Notes: a model not told the origin generated them from the sequence alone. Counted from the first letter of the stretch, positions 55,247-64,000 are shown. The stretch: 64,000 nt of DNA from Photobacterium sp. CCB-ST2H9 (GCF_023151555.2 NZ_CP100426.1:1-64000), one strand, 5' to 3'. Made by a program: numbers and translations.

Positions 55247-55754
55247 CTTCTTTCCTTGTATAACGTCATGATTGGATTGAATCTATTGAATGTACTGATT
55301 ATGAAGGAAAAACGATAGCTTTTACCTGCGATTGAACCGCAAAAGATGGATGTGAATACAGCTCTGGGGAAGAGGTGAAATGCGGTGGTTGTTCAATGCC
55401 TCAGAAACAAACCATGAAGGGTTTTAGAACCCGAAAAATCTGGTAGAATTTTGGGCGCTGAAAAAATCCTTTCAGAACAGTGAGATAAATTTAGAGTGTT
55501 CCCCGTGAATCGGGCATGAACTGTGGTTGCTTTTGTCATTGGCAAAGTAATTGGGGCAGCGAGTTACTGGGGTTCAGTTGTTGTTGTGAGCAGGAGCTTT
55601 CAGGGATACAGCAAATATGTCGCGCATGAGTCCGGAGTTTCCTTTCTCATGGTTTGATGCGATGAAGCGCGAAGTTACTGGGATATGCATATTCCCCTGT
55701 GCTATCAGTTGAGAGCACAGGGGGAACGAGAATAGTTCAGCTTGTAAATTCTTT
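55247..55754. other. Intergenic region with a strong hairpin
   Basis: About 500 bases without a convincing gene. A 10-base-pair stem (CCCCTGTGCT with AGCACAGGGG) at 55694-55723 lies just past the stop of the minus-strand lipoprotein gene. It lacks a U-run but may mark that transcript's 3' end. The left part should contain the LysR promoter. Confidence 0.55.
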
Positions 55755-56246
55755 CTAGCGCTTTGGATAAAGGTCTAGCTGAGTAAGTACATGTCTAATA
55801 CTAAATGGTTCCGAATACTGGGCCTGAATTTTTAAGATTTCAGACTTTTCTATTCCCTCTAGCCGCTCGGCAAATGTCACATCCAGCGGGGTTAAAATCT
55901 CTTCGTAGTCACTTTTCAACTCAGTATTTTTATCGTGTGCAATAGCAGAGCGAAGGAGTTCGGTTTCTTCAGCTGTGCAAATTCTTTGGTTATAATTGTA
56001 CAAATAACCAATGACCGATTTCTTGTCTTCCAGGGTTAGTGAATCAAACCATGCATTTTCAGGAAAATCGGCAGTATTGGCGCGTGCGATATCAGTGCAA
56101 TGCTCATATTGAGCATCCCATCTTTTAGCTGCCTCTGTACTCTTGATAGAAGACTGTGCACAGCCAGTAAAACTGGTAAGCACAATAATAATGGTAAATA
56201 AGTTACTTAGCTGCTTCTGAAACACAATTCCAAAACCTCTGTTCAT
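55755..56246 (-). CDS. Lipoprotein of unknown function
   Basis: The reading frame extends to 56279, but a start at ATG 56246 or GTG 56225 places the signal sequence correctly (SNLFTIIIVLTSFTGCAQS; lipobox FTGC). The mature ~130 residues are acidic and probably helical, with KRWDAQYEHCTDIARANTAD and two later cysteine-free repeats of acidic residues. I recognise no family. It overlaps the upstream gene by about 44 bases, or 20 with the GTG start. The DNA is AT-rich relative to the window. Confidence 0.65.
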   Translation of the reverse strand: MNRGFGIVFQKQLSNLFTIIIVLTSFTGCAQSSIKSTEAAKRWDAQYEHCTDIARANTADFPENAWFDSLTLEDKKSVIGYLYNYNQRICTAEETELLRSAIAHDKNTELKSDYEEILTPLDVTFAERLEGIEKSEILKIQAQYSEPFSIRHVLTQLDLYPKR

Positions 56247-56547
56247 CACCTGTGGTAAAGATTTCCTGTTCATAAGCAATCATAAAAACTCGGTTTCGAG
56301 TTGTTTTTCCTGCTCCTGACATAGCCTTAGCTAATGTATGCCAATCATGCTCTCTTACAGTAACTAGCTTTTCAAATGGGTTGGTTGTAACGCTTGGTGT
56401 ACCAAAAATATAATAAAACGGCGTTGCAGCAAGAACTCCTGCTAATAGATTTCCTTGATCAATAACTTCACGAATGTCAGAAATAGCCCGCTTACTTTTC
56501 GGGCCAATTTTGAAGTTATTGATATCACACATACCTAATCTAGCCAT
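56203..56547 (-). CDS. Small orphan protein, unknown function
   Basis: ATG 56547, six bases after AGGGG, gives 114 residues beginning MARLGMCDINNFKIG. It has one mildly hydrophobic stretch (NLLAGVLAATPFYYIFG, about 35-51) and otherwise looks soluble. No recognised domain is present. It overlaps the lipoprotein gene that follows and the two are clearly one transcript. AT-rich composition suggests acquired DNA. A toxin/immunity or phage-derived pair is possible, but nothing in the sequence proves it. Confidence 0.65.
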   Translation of the reverse strand: MARLGMCDINNFKIGPKSKRAISDIREVIDQGNLLAGVLAATPFYYIFGTPSVTTNPFEKLVTVREHDWHTLAKAMSGAGKTTRNRVFMIAYEQEIFTTGDEQRFWNCVSEAAK

Positions 56548-56974
56548 ATAATACCCCTGATAAAGCGGGAAGTTTAACATACTATTTTATTGCATTTTCA
56601 CTAAAAAATAGTCAAATCAACTGATTTAATAGTTAATTTTCAATGATTAAAACTACTTGGTTCTTCAGCGAACATACATGCGGGCTGATCACTTTACAGT
56701 TTTTCAGCTATTGTCAGGTAATGTCCGCATCAATTGAACAACTGCTCATCTGTGTGATTTGGAGTAAGGTAAATCTGCAGAAGTAGAATGTGGTAACCAG
56801 AATACCGTTCTTTCATCTGGGCTAGATCTTCTTGACCTTATCACCACTCACCTAGATATCGCCCACTTCAACCTGATGCAATTTCCACTAAAACAATTCA
56901 CCACAATGAAATGCTATCGCCACCACAAAAATTAATTGTGTTGTGTGCTCAAATTTTTTATGCGCTGAACAAAG

Positions 56975-57157
56975 ATGATTTTACTTGCGCGCCGCTATCA
57001 TGAAGATAGCCAATCCCGGTACATCACAGCTGATATTGCCACAAGGCAATAATGAAACCATCCAAGCGTATCTTTGGCTGTGCTGCTCAATGAGCAAAAG
57101 CGGCGGGCGCATCTGCGCTGATGGCTTCAGTAAGCCCTCACTGGATGAGGGCTTTTT
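56975..57157 (+). ncRNA. Candidate small RNA ending in an intrinsic terminator
   Basis: The AGCCCTCA...TGAGGGCT stem at 57133-57152, with a following T-run, terminates a plus-strand transcript with no supported gene upstream. The ~180-base interval is GC-richer than its flanks. No known family was recognised, and the 5' end is unknown. Confidence 0.3.
57132..57157 (+). terminator. Intrinsic terminator without an obvious upstream gene
   Basis: An eight-base-pair stem, AGCCCTCA with TGAGGGCT, is followed by TTTTTC. Confidence 0.85.
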
Positions 57158-57204
57158 CTTTACGGCATGATTCAGAGAACGGCGATGCACTGGTTCACGT
57201 TAGG

Positions 57205-57495
57205 CTAAGCCTTGCCTTTCTGATTGTTTTCATTTTCAAGCGCTTTCCTGGTGATCTCCTGGTACAGGTGGATCATGCCCGCGGCCAGGGTTTGCCATTC
57301 GGGGTGGCGTTCCACAAGAGGCCTGATGCGCTGAGCATCATCCAGGACTTCTTTGAGAAACTGAATATCAAGCTCATTGAGGGTTTCGCCATCATCGACC
57401 CGCTTTTTCATGGCTAATGCTCTGGGTAAACGCTGGGATTCCATACGTTCAGCCAGTGCCTGTATAATCCCGGCCTCTTTCTCATTGTTATCCAT
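57205..57495 (-). CDS. Small conserved-looking hypothetical protein
   Basis: A 96-residue, highly charged helical protein with no membrane segment or signal. It begins MDNNEKEAGIIQALAERMESQ and contains LDIQFLKEVLDDAQRIRPLVERHPEW. It is likely cytoplasmic and of unknown function. The coding composition fits the chromosome. It is monocistronic between divergent intergenic stretches. Confidence 0.65.
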   Translation of the reverse strand: MDNNEKEAGIIQALAERMESQRLPRALAMKKRVDDGETLNELDIQFLKEVLDDAQRIRPLVERHPEWQTLAAGMIHLYQEITRKALENENNQKGKA

Positions 57496-57666
57496 AGAAG
57501 TACCTGTAAATCGACAGAACAGATGAGATGAGTGTAGTCACTGTTTTTGAGAAAGTGCATGCCGGACGAAGAAATGGCCGGTGGCAGATGGACGTTGAGA
57601 TAATGACAGACGCTGAGTCGCTTTTATTTGGTAAGCTCTCTGTCAGTAAAGAAACGGGGATATATC

Positions 57667-58023
57667 ATGAGTGAGCACGCTTTATCGCTGGTACTGGCAT
57701 TGAATATTGAGTTGCCGGATCGTGATGTGCAGATTAACGCGGCGGTGAAGGCGGCAGAGAAGCAGTTCCAGCCGTTGTTTTATGAACTGGCCTGGACAGA
57801 TGGTCCCCACATGACGATAGTGCCTGACTCGATGATGATCAAAGGCATTGCGATCGAGGGTGTAAAGGTCACTGTGACCGTGGACTTTCGCTGGTCTGTT
57901 TTTCAGGCTTGTTTGCTCACCGAGCATCTGACTGAAAACGAAGCGAAACTTCAGTTTGAACTGGTGGGGGATTCACTTGTGATGAATCAGGCTTTTCCGC
58001 CGCGCTGGTGTTACGATAACTGA
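57667..58023 (+). CDS. Small hypothetical protein
   Basis: From ATG 57667, after a GGGGA site, the product is 118 residues. It is soluble, with alternating strands and helices (LVLALNIELPDRDVQINAAVKAA near the N-terminus) and no recognised motif. The upstream in-frame start at 57628 is less likely. The gene converges on emrB with a strong hairpin between them. Confidence 0.65.
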   Translation: MSEHALSLVLALNIELPDRDVQINAAVKAAEKQFQPLFYELAWTDGPHMTIVPDSMMIKGIAIEGVKVTVTVDFRWSVFQACLLTEHLTENEAKLQFELVGDSLVMNQAFPPRWCYDN

Positions 58024-58071
58024 TCGCAGACCTATTCGCTCAGAACAGGCATCTTAAAAACAGACATCTTA

Positions 58072-58113
58072 AAAAACACGCCTCACAAGATGAATGACTT
58101 GCGGGGCGTGTTT
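58072..58113 (-). terminator. Intrinsic terminator of the emrAB operon
   Basis: A 15-base-pair stem with one mismatch and an eight-base loop ends, on the minus strand, in a run of six Ts. It sits just past the emrB stop codon. Confidence 0.88.
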
Positions 58114-58129
58114 GCTGTTGGGTGGGCCT

Positions 58130-59683
58130 TTATTCCATTACGGTTTCCGTTCCCGCTTTCTCGGTCTGCGGTTGTTTTTTCGGGGTGCGGAGCAGAAACA
58201 CCAGCGGCACGGCAGCCAGAGTGACCCACATCATCAGCCGGAAATCCTGCAAGTAAGCCAGTAACGCTGCCTGCTTCGTCACTTCACCATTGATGGACAT
58301 CAGTCCCTGTGGTGTCGACAGATTGTATATCCCGGCATCAACGGCCTGATTCAGGGCAAAGTTGAATGGTGTGATGTAATCGGCGAAGGCGGCATGATTG
58401 GCTTGTGTCTGCTGGGACAGGTAAGTGATCACCACCGAGATGCCAATACTACTGCCGATATTTCGCATTAGGCTGAAGAGGGCGGTCCCCTCACTACGGT
58501 ATTTGGGCGCCAATGTTGCAAAAGTAATGGTCGAGAGAGGCACGAAAATAAAGCCCAGCCCCAGCCCCTGAATCACACCTGTGCGGACAATGTCCCAGCC
58601 ACTGATATTGAGATCAAACAGCGTGGTTTCCCACAGCGACAGGGTGGTCAGCATCAGGCCAAGGAAAATTTTGTACCTGGGATCAACCCTGCCGGCAAGC
58701 TTGCCGACCGTGATCATCGCAATCATGGTGCCGACACCGCGCGGGGCCAGCAGATAGCCGACATCCAGGACCGGATAACCCAGTAAACTCTGCATGAAAG
58801 GCGGTAGCAGGGCCATGGTCGCAAGCAGAATGATGCCGATGATAAAGATAAACAGCAGGCCAATCCGGAAGTTACTGTCGCTGAATAATCCCGGTTCGAT
58901 AAAGGGCGCTTTATGGGTGAACATATGCGCGATGAACAGGTAGAAACAGCTTCCGGTCAGAATAGCTTCGATGATCACTTCCGGGCTGTCGAACCAGCCC
59001 TGTGATTCACCGCGGTCGAGCATCATCTGTAAGGCACCAATCGCCAGACTGAGAATGGCGAAGCCGAACAGGTCAAATTTCCGGGATTTGTCGATAGCCG
59101 TTTCTTTCACGTAAGCGGCAATTCCGAACCAGGCCAGCAGACCAAAGGGCAGGTTGATGTAAAACACCCAGCGCCAGTTGTAGTATTCGGTCAGCCAGCC
59201 TCCCAGCGACGGGCCGAGGATCGGCCCCACCATGACGCCAACGCCCCACATGGCCATTGCTGAACCATGCTGTTCGGTCGGATACGTATCCAGCAACACA
59301 GCTTGCGACAATGGGACCAGGCTGGCCCCGAACACGCCCTGGAGCAGACGGAACAGCACCAGTTGCTCCAGCGACTGTGCGGCACCGCAGAGCATTGAGC
59401 TGATGGTAAAACCGACGACCGACCACAGAAAAATACGCTTCTGACCCAGCTGGGCGCTCAGAAAACCGGTTAATGGCATACAGATGGCGGCAGCCACAAT
59501 GTAGGAGGTCAGGACCCAGGAGATTTGATCCTGCGTTGCCCCCATTGCCCCCTGCATGTGCGGTAGGGCAACGTTGGCAATTGTGGTATCCAGCGCCTGC
59601 ATAATGGTTGCCAGCATCACTGCAAGGGTGATGAACCCCCGGTTGGCAGGCTCAGCAGATGCTGTCTGGATGTGCTGACTCAT
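58130..59683 (-). CDS. emrB: EmrB/QacA-type multidrug exporter (DHA2 family)
   Basis: A 517-residue MFS transporter with about 14 membrane segments. Typical features include QALDTTIANVALPHMQGAMG in the first segment and the GVGVMVGPILGPSLGGWLTEYYNWRW region. It works with EmrA and a TolC-type outer-membrane channel to expel hydrophobic drugs. Its start overlaps the emrA stop (ATGA). Transcribed after marR and emrA, and closed by a strong terminator. Confidence 0.92.
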   Translation of the reverse strand: MSQHIQTASAEPANRGFITLAVMLATIMQALDTTIANVALPHMQGAMGATQDQISWVLTSYIVAAAICMPLTGFLSAQLGQKRIFLWSVVGFTISSMLCGAAQSLEQLVLFRLLQGVFGASLVPLSQAVLLDTYPTEQHGSAMAMWGVGVMVGPILGPSLGGWLTEYYNWRWVFYINLPFGLLAWFGIAAYVKETAIDKSRKFDLFGFAILSLAIGALQMMLDRGESQGWFDSPEVIIEAILTGSCFYLFIAHMFTHKAPFIEPGLFSDSNFRIGLLFIFIIGIILLATMALLPPFMQSLLGYPVLDVGYLLAPRGVGTMIAMITVGKLAGRVDPRYKIFLGLMLTTLSLWETTLFDLNISGWDIVRTGVIQGLGLGFIFVPLSTITFATLAPKYRSEGTALFSLMRNIGSSIGISVVITYLSQQTQANHAAFADYITPFNFALNQAVDAGIYNLSTPQGLMSINGEVTKQAALLAYLQDFRLMMWVTLAAVPLVFLLRTPKKQPQTEKAGTETVME

Positions 59684-60744
59684 AGAGACAGTCCGAGGAA
59701 TTTACGGTGGTACTCGGTATCAATTTCAACCACTGTGCTCAGACCGGCACGCAGTGCAGGGGTGTCTGCATCCGGCGTGATGGAAATACGCACCGGAACG
59801 CGCTGGGCGATCTTGACCCAGTTCCCCGTCGCATTCTGTGCCGGGATCACCGAGAACTCTGCGCCAGTGGCCGGGCTGAGGCTGTCGACGGTACCGGTCC
59901 AGCGGGTGTCCGGGTAGGTATCTACATGGATGGTGACTTGCTGACCGGGTCTGACATGTGTCAGATCGGTTTCTGTAAAGTTGGCTTCAATCCAGGGAGA
60001 AGTACTGGCAACCAGCGACATGACGGTAACGCCAGGGTTCAGGTATTGCCCCGGTTTCGGCGGCTGGCCGACAATTCCGTCAACTGAAGCTTTGACCGTT
60101 GTACGCGCCAGATCCAGTGTGGCACGGTTTAACTGGGCGAGGGCTGCCATGTATTTCGGATGAGACTCGATCGGCGTCTCGAGACTGCCGCCCATGGTCT
60201 CTGCAATGCGCTTCAGATCCAGTGACAGGGTATTGATTTCCTGATTCGCGAGGTCAACTGACTGTTGTGCCAGATCGAAGTTGGACGTCGAAACATAGTT
60301 TTTCACCGCCAGATTTTTCTGCCGCTTCAGTTCTTTTTCAGCAAAAGCCAGCTTGGTTCGGGCCAGAGCAATTTCTGCCTGCTTTTCTTTGTAGCTGGCT
60401 TTCAGAGCAGCCAGATCCGTTCGGACCTGTGCCAGATCCGCCTTAGCTTTCGCGACCGACACTTCAAATGAAGCCGGATCAATGCGAAAAAGCGGCTGAC
60501 CGGCAGTAACCGACTGGTTTTCTCTGACCAGGACCTGCAGCACCGGACCGGACACTTCAGCGCTCACCGGCACTTTGTCGGCTTTGACATAGGCATTATC
60601 GGTTTCGACATACCGGCCACCTTTCAGATAGAGAACACTGCCGCCGAGCAATGCAATGGCAGGTACAACAACAAGCAGCAGAAAGCGTTTTTTAGAACGT
60701 TTGGGTGGCGGGCTGAGTTGTTCTGTTTGGGAAATGTTGCTCAT
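59680..60744 (-). CDS. emrA: EmrA-type membrane fusion protein
   Basis: A 354-residue HlyD-family adaptor. I start it at ATG 60744, six bases after GGAG; an in-frame ATG at 60756 is less likely. It has one N-terminal membrane segment (about 23-42), a biotinyl-lipoyl-like domain with VETDNAYVKADKVPVSAEVSG, a long coiled-coil hairpin and a closing beta-barrel region (PWIEANFTETDLTHVRPGQ). It links the EmrB pump to an outer-membrane channel across the periplasm. Confidence 0.92.
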   Translation of the reverse strand: MSNISQTEQLSPPPKRSKKRFLLLVVVPAIALLGGSVLYLKGGRYVETDNAYVKADKVPVSAEVSGPVLQVLVRENQSVTAGQPLFRIDPASFEVSVAKAKADLAQVRTDLAALKASYKEKQAEIALARTKLAFAEKELKRQKNLAVKNYVSTSNFDLAQQSVDLANQEINTLSLDLKRIAETMGGSLETPIESHPKYMAALAQLNRATLDLARTTVKASVDGIVGQPPKPGQYLNPGVTVMSLVASTSPWIEANFTETDLTHVRPGQQVTIHVDTYPDTRWTGTVDSLSPATGAEFSVIPAQNATGNWVKIAQRVPVRISITPDADTPALRAGLSTVVEIDTEYHRKFLGLSL

Positions 60745-60777
60745 GGAAGTCTCCAACTTTCGGTCAATAGCGGCTGG

Positions 60778-61200
60778 TTACAGCGAGGTCATGTTATCGC
60801 GCATTTTCTGCAGGGCGGTCGCTACGGTGGTTATCTCACTCTCGGATAGCCCGGCCAGCGCATCCTTCTGAATGCTCTGAATCACGCGGAGGATTTCATC
60901 AAGAATTGGTTGTGCCGTCGGTGACGGATACAGTTGGTAGGCCCGACGATCTTTGGGATCCTGACGGCGCTCCACCAGCGAGGCATCGACCAGCAGATCA
61001 ATCAGCCGGACCAGTGAGATGGGTTTGATCTCCAGCATGTCTGCCAGCTCAACCTGCCGAATGCCCTGAAACCGGGCGATATAGTAAAGCGCCCGGGCCT
61101 GAACCATTGTTAATGCTTGATCTTTAAAACGCTTTTTAAAGAGTTTCCGCATCAGACGGGTCAGATCGGTCATGACAAAACCAAGGGTATTCGGGTTCAT
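60778..61200 (-). CDS. MarR-family regulator of the emrAB operon
   Basis: A 140-residue winged-helix regulator starting at ATG 61200 behind GAGG; upstream in-frame starts are not supported. The DNA-binding core reads RQVELADMLEIKPISLVRLIDLLVDASLVERRQDPKDRRAYQLYPS. It lies 33 bases before emrA on the same strand and probably represses the operon until a drug binds it, as EmrR/MarR do. That control is inferred from family and position. Confidence 0.9.
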   Translation of the reverse strand: MNPNTLGFVMTDLTRLMRKLFKKRFKDQALTMVQARALYYIARFQGIRQVELADMLEIKPISLVRLIDLLVDASLVERRQDPKDRRAYQLYPSPTAQPILDEILRVIQSIQKDALAGLSESEITTVATALQKMRDNMTSL

Positions 61201-61399
61201 CCGCTCAGCCTCAAATAGTAAGTATTGCGTATTATGTGTAAATATTACTAAATGTTTCAATCCGTGAGCAGAAAATTGATCCGTCAGGGGATGGCTCTGG
61301 GGAAGTCTGTCCCGGGTATAACAGGGCTGAAAATGCACACAGTGATTCTGCATGCCAATCACAGGTATGACCTTGATTCGTGTGGTTAAGATGTTGTGA

Positions 61400-62044
61400 T
61401 CAGCGGCGACGAAGAATCAGACTGCCGGTCGGAGCATGCGGCGCCAGAAACCAGGGGTGGGGGGTAACATCCATGCCGATCCGGCTCTCGTACTGAGCTT
61501 CCGCGTCCAGCAACGGGGTGTAGTCCCTCATGGCTTTTGAACTGGTATAAACCAGCAGATAGCGGACGGGCGTGCTGTAGCGCGATAACGGAATTTCCAG
61601 TTCCAGCCTGTCAGGTTCCTCTACGCTGAAAGGCTGATAGCGGTATGCGGTCAGACTGTCAATCAGCAGAAAATCTTCAGAATAAAGCTGTACCTGAGGT
61701 GGAAAGACCGTCTGGCTGACCAGGCTGGTGAGAAGAAGGTCCTGTCGGCTGATGGCCGGACTCAATTTGATAAGCTTGGTAAAGCTGCGGCCGGAAGAAA
61801 GCTCAATAATGACATCTTCATGAGTCAGCCGGAAAAGAACGGGCAGCTCATCGCAACAGGGCAGGGACGGCAGATTTCGGACTTCCGTGAAATAACGTTT
61901 TGCTGTGGCCAGTTGGTCTCTGTCCTGGCGTGCCTGGGAAACGCTGATGTTAGTGACGCCGTTTACGGTGTCCGGAGAAAAGCTGTCCGTCAGCGAACAA
62001 GCTGACAAAGTCATTACCAGAAAGAGGTAAGAAAGGATTCGCAT
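61400..62044 (-). CDS. MalM-like lipoprotein
   Basis: The 214-residue product has a lipoprotein signal (lipobox LSAC near residues 13-16). The C-terminal half resembles MalM, with RLELEIPLSRYSTPVRYLLVYTSSKAM, LLDAEAQYE and the closing TGSLILRRR. MalM is a maltose-operon periplasmic protein of unclear role, but no maltose genes are near this copy. It stands alone ahead of a long gene-free region. Confidence 0.75.
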   Translation of the reverse strand: MRILSYLFLVMTLSACSLTDSFSPDTVNGVTNISVSQARQDRDQLATAKRYFTEVRNLPSLPCCDELPVLFRLTHEDVIIELSSGRSFTKLIKLSPAISRQDLLLTSLVSQTVFPPQVQLYSEDFLLIDSLTAYRYQPFSVEEPDRLELEIPLSRYSTPVRYLLVYTSSKAMRDYTPLLDAEAQYESRIGMDVTPHPWFLAPHAPTGSLILRRR

Positions 62045-62911
62045 ACCGCCTCAGGCTGATCTGGATTTATGTTTAAACATAGCAGTTGGCCTGAGGCTGA
62101 GCATAATTTGAGCGTTGAAGCTTAACGGGGAACGCCATCATTTCAGATGACATTCCAGAGGTTTTTGCAAGCTGTCGCCGGAGCCCGATGTTAAATCCTG
62201 AACGTTTGTTGGCAGCTCCTGCATTTGTAGAGGGCACGGCAGGTGAGCTTTCTCCAAAGCGTTCGTTTTATCCGGTAAATTTGAGGATTGTCGCAGCACA
62301 TGATTGGCTCTCATTTTTCTTTATTTTGATAATCAGCAGATTACAGCCAGACCTGTCGTGGATTTGTGACTTCGGTCACTATCAAAAAAGGGGTGACATA
62401 AAGCTGACTTTATCGTGACGTCATCTTGACGAATGGGTGCGGAATATTGCTTTTATTGTCAGTGGTTGTCTGAAAGTTGAGCGACCAACGGGAGTTGATA
62501 CTCCCTTGGGCTACACATAGACAGGTTGAAAAGAAAGGAAAAATAGAAATTCAGAACCGTTTCAGACTTTGGTTTTTTTATGGCAGCTTTTGCATAAGTA
62601 GACCGCTTTGCAGGTAATCCGTTGCCAGATACCACGCTTTACCCTCATTAAATTCGGCTTATCGCAACACATGATTTAGTCCTTATTGTCGTGTTTTTTT
62701 GACGATATACGAATTGTAATGCAATTTGTTTACTAAATTAAAGTGATGTCTCTCGCAAAAGTCAGGGTAATGGCAAAAAAGTGTTACTAAAATCGTCGGA
62801 AATTAGCATTTTTATTCAGATGCTTACAAGGGGTTGTCAAAATATTGACTCAGTGATTGCATAAATAATCCGGGCTTTCTTCTGGCATTTTATCCTGGCG
62901 GTAGTTTTTTA
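62045..62911. other. Long gene-poor region with hairpin and diverged repeats
   Basis: About 870 bases without a supported gene. Two segments, near 62276-62340 and 62648-62712, share TCGCARCACATGATT and more distant similarity around it. A hairpin (GGGAGT/ACTCCC, extended by CCAA/TTGG) lies at 62485-62509. An open frame at 62188-62418 lacks support. The right edge holds the LysE gene's 3' end. Confidence 0.5.
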
Positions 62912-63529
62912 TTATCCCAAAGCGAGCCAGAGCCCCACACCCATCATGAGTGTGCCGGCAATTCGGTTCATGAAGCGAAGATTGTCTCCCCGGCTCAGGA
63001 ACAGCCGTAAACTCCGACCGCCATTTGCATAGACCATCAGCGCGATGAACTCGGTCAGCAGGATGATACTCAGCAGACCGGCCATCTGAGGTGCAACAGG
63101 GAGTTCAATATTGATAAAAGGTGGCAGTAGAGAAATCATAAATGCCCAGCCTTTAGGATTTGCAATTGCAGTGATAAATCCCTGAGAGATGAGTTGTCCG
63201 CGCTGGGTTTCGGTTGGAGCATCCAGATTCATTGACATTTTTCCGCGATTCCGCCACATGCTGACACCCAGCCAGATCAGATAAGCGCCGCCAATCCACT
63301 TCAGCAGATGGAAAAGCTGCGGATAATTCAGCATCACTGTGGCGACACCCATAACGGCGGCAATGGCGACCAGTGCCACGCCCACCAGTTCGCCCAGCAT
63401 CATCCAGAGTGTCCGTTTGACACCAATACTCATGCCCAGTGTCATTGCTAATGTCATACACATGCCGGGCGTAATGGAGACAAAGAAAAAAGTCGGTATA
63501 AATGCGCTGAGTAAGGTGAAATCTAACAT
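62912..63529 (-). CDS. LysE/RhtB-family amino-acid exporter
   Basis: A 205-residue membrane protein from ATG 63529; the TTG at 63547 is less likely. It has about six hydrophobic segments and the family pattern FVSITPGMCMTLAMTLGMSIGVKRT at the N-terminus, followed by ANPKGWAFMISLLPPFI. LysE/RhtB transporters export amino acids or related solutes. The substrate is unknown. Confidence 0.88.
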   Translation of the reverse strand: MLDFTLLSAFIPTFFFVSITPGMCMTLAMTLGMSIGVKRTLWMMLGELVGVALVAIAAVMGVATVMLNYPQLFHLLKWIGGAYLIWLGVSMWRNRGKMSMNLDAPTETQRGQLISQGFITAIANPKGWAFMISLLPPFINIELPVAPQMAGLLSIILLTEFIALMVYANGGRSLRLFLSRGDNLRFMNRIAGTLMMGVGLWLALG

Positions 63530-63827
63530 ATCGTCAAGTGGCCTCAAGATGCAGGGTTCAGAGCCCCGTTCGGGAAGAAACAGCGGTCTCCAACAAAGAA
63601 GATGATGTTGAAGTGGGTGATTCTTTTTCGTGAGCTGGTGATGAACCGAGCATATTGAGGTTATCCGGCTTTATCAATCAATTTGTAAACGATTCATTCG
63701 CTCATGCTATGAGAAGGCTGACTGGCAAGTCTTTGTAAAAGAAGCTCACTGGCGCTGACAGGATTGATTCCAGATATACCGGGACATCGTGCCCCGGTCC
63801 GCTGTGTGATGGAAATATTCAGATCTT

Positions 63828-64000
63828 TCAGAAACAACGTTCCAGGTGAGCGTCAAAACGTGTCAGGTCGTTTTCAATGTCCGGATTCTTCAGGACGTCG
63901 TAACAGACAAAGGTTTCCAGTGGCGTCATACCAAAGAAACGAAAACTCATATGAATCGGGAAAAACAGGTCATCGACACTTTTGCCCTGAAACAGATATT
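63828..64000 (-). CDS. Flavodoxin-fold NAD(P)H oxidoreductase, C-terminal end only
   Basis: The minus strand from the window edge carries about 56 codons ending in TGA at 63828. The reading includes [22 protein letters not shown] followed by a charged helix ending ERCF. This pattern resembles the C-terminus of KefF/MdaB/YwrO-type NAD(P)H-quinone oxidoreductases. Only the tail is seen, so the family call is moderate. Confidence 0.6.
   Translation of the reverse strand, partial: YLFQGKSVDDLFFPIHMSFRFFGMTPLETFVCYDVLKNPDIENDLTRFDAHLERCF

Larger units (their letters stand above)
56581..57204. other. AT-rich gene-poor region with a plus-strand terminator
   Basis: About 620 bases. No supported gene was found; short open frames on both strands lack ribosome sites. 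The right part (about 56970-57157) ends in a good plus-strand terminator and may be a small RNA. The middle (56815-56940) encodes a short frame that looks like a decayed coding fragment. Confidence 0.45.

Noticed and set aside
56815..56940. Short plus-strand frame that might be a decayed transposase
   Set aside because: The translated sequence shows no recognisable transposase motif and no inverted repeats or target duplication were seen.
62188..62418. 76-codon plus-strand open frame
   Set aside because: It lies in AT-rich intergenic sequence, overlaps one of the diverged repeat segments, and has no ribosome site or recognisable product.

Overview
The window looks like a chromosomal segment of a marine gammaproteobacterium of the family Vibrionaceae, with Photobacterium or a close Vibrio relative most likely. 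This is inferred from gene content and order: betIBA followed by a choline ABC transporter, KtrAB, an AgaR-controlled N-acetylgalactosamine PTS operon, a caa3-type oxidase cluster, and a YeeN-type YebC protein. It was not checked against a database. GC content is moderate and coding density is high, with a few AT-rich accessory patches. No insertion sequence, prophage, CRISPR array or replication origin was seen.

Layout. 1-3.7 kb: the start of a GMC oxidoreductase running off the left edge, small membrane and DUF proteins, an SDR oxidoreductase and an exported truncated haemoglobin. 3.7-10.8 kb (minus): betI-betB-betA-choX-choW-choV, which imports choline and oxidises it to glycine betaine; choX is flanked by two strong intercistronic hairpins. 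11.2-13.9 kb: two lipoproteins, one a parallel beta-helix protein and one a di-haem peroxidase/MauG type. 13.9-17.7 kb (minus): KtrA/KtrB potassium uptake next to a KdpD/KdpE-like two-component pair whose kinase lacks the usual KdpD cytoplasmic sensor. 18-24 kb: an ABC exporter, fetAB, a LysR regulator and dadA.

24-33 kb is an accessory stretch: a DUF2799 lipoprotein, a methyltransferase, GNAT and CatB-like acetyltransferases, unknown membrane proteins, DUF2167, small lipoproteins, and an AT-rich island holding a compositionally mosaic membrane protein. 32.8-37.5 kb (minus): ctaC-ctaD-two subunit III genes-ctaF. 37.8-41.3 kb: DUF808, an exported unknown, a Fur-box-preceded FhuF-like ferric reductase and YeeN. 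41.6-42.1 kb: tRNA-Ser and tRNA-Asp, followed by an exact 118-bp-period repeat of the tRNA-Asp 3' end plus terminator. 42.3-43.9 kb: a chemoreceptor.

44.6-53.1 kb: a complete GalNAc pathway. AgaVWEF imports and phosphorylates, AgaA deacetylates, AgaS deaminates/isomerises, and AgaY with AgaZ cleaves tagatose-1,6-bisphosphate. The operon is divergent from agaR, with several operator-like T-rich sites between them. 53-55 kb: an exported metallo-beta-lactamase-fold hydrolase convergent with a LysR regulator. 55-58 kb: AT-rich orphan genes and small unknowns. 58-61.2 kb: an emrB-emrA-marR efflux operon. 61.4-64 kb: a MalM-like lipoprotein, a long gene-poor stretch, a LysE exporter and the 3' end of a flavodoxin-fold NAD(P)H oxidoreductase.
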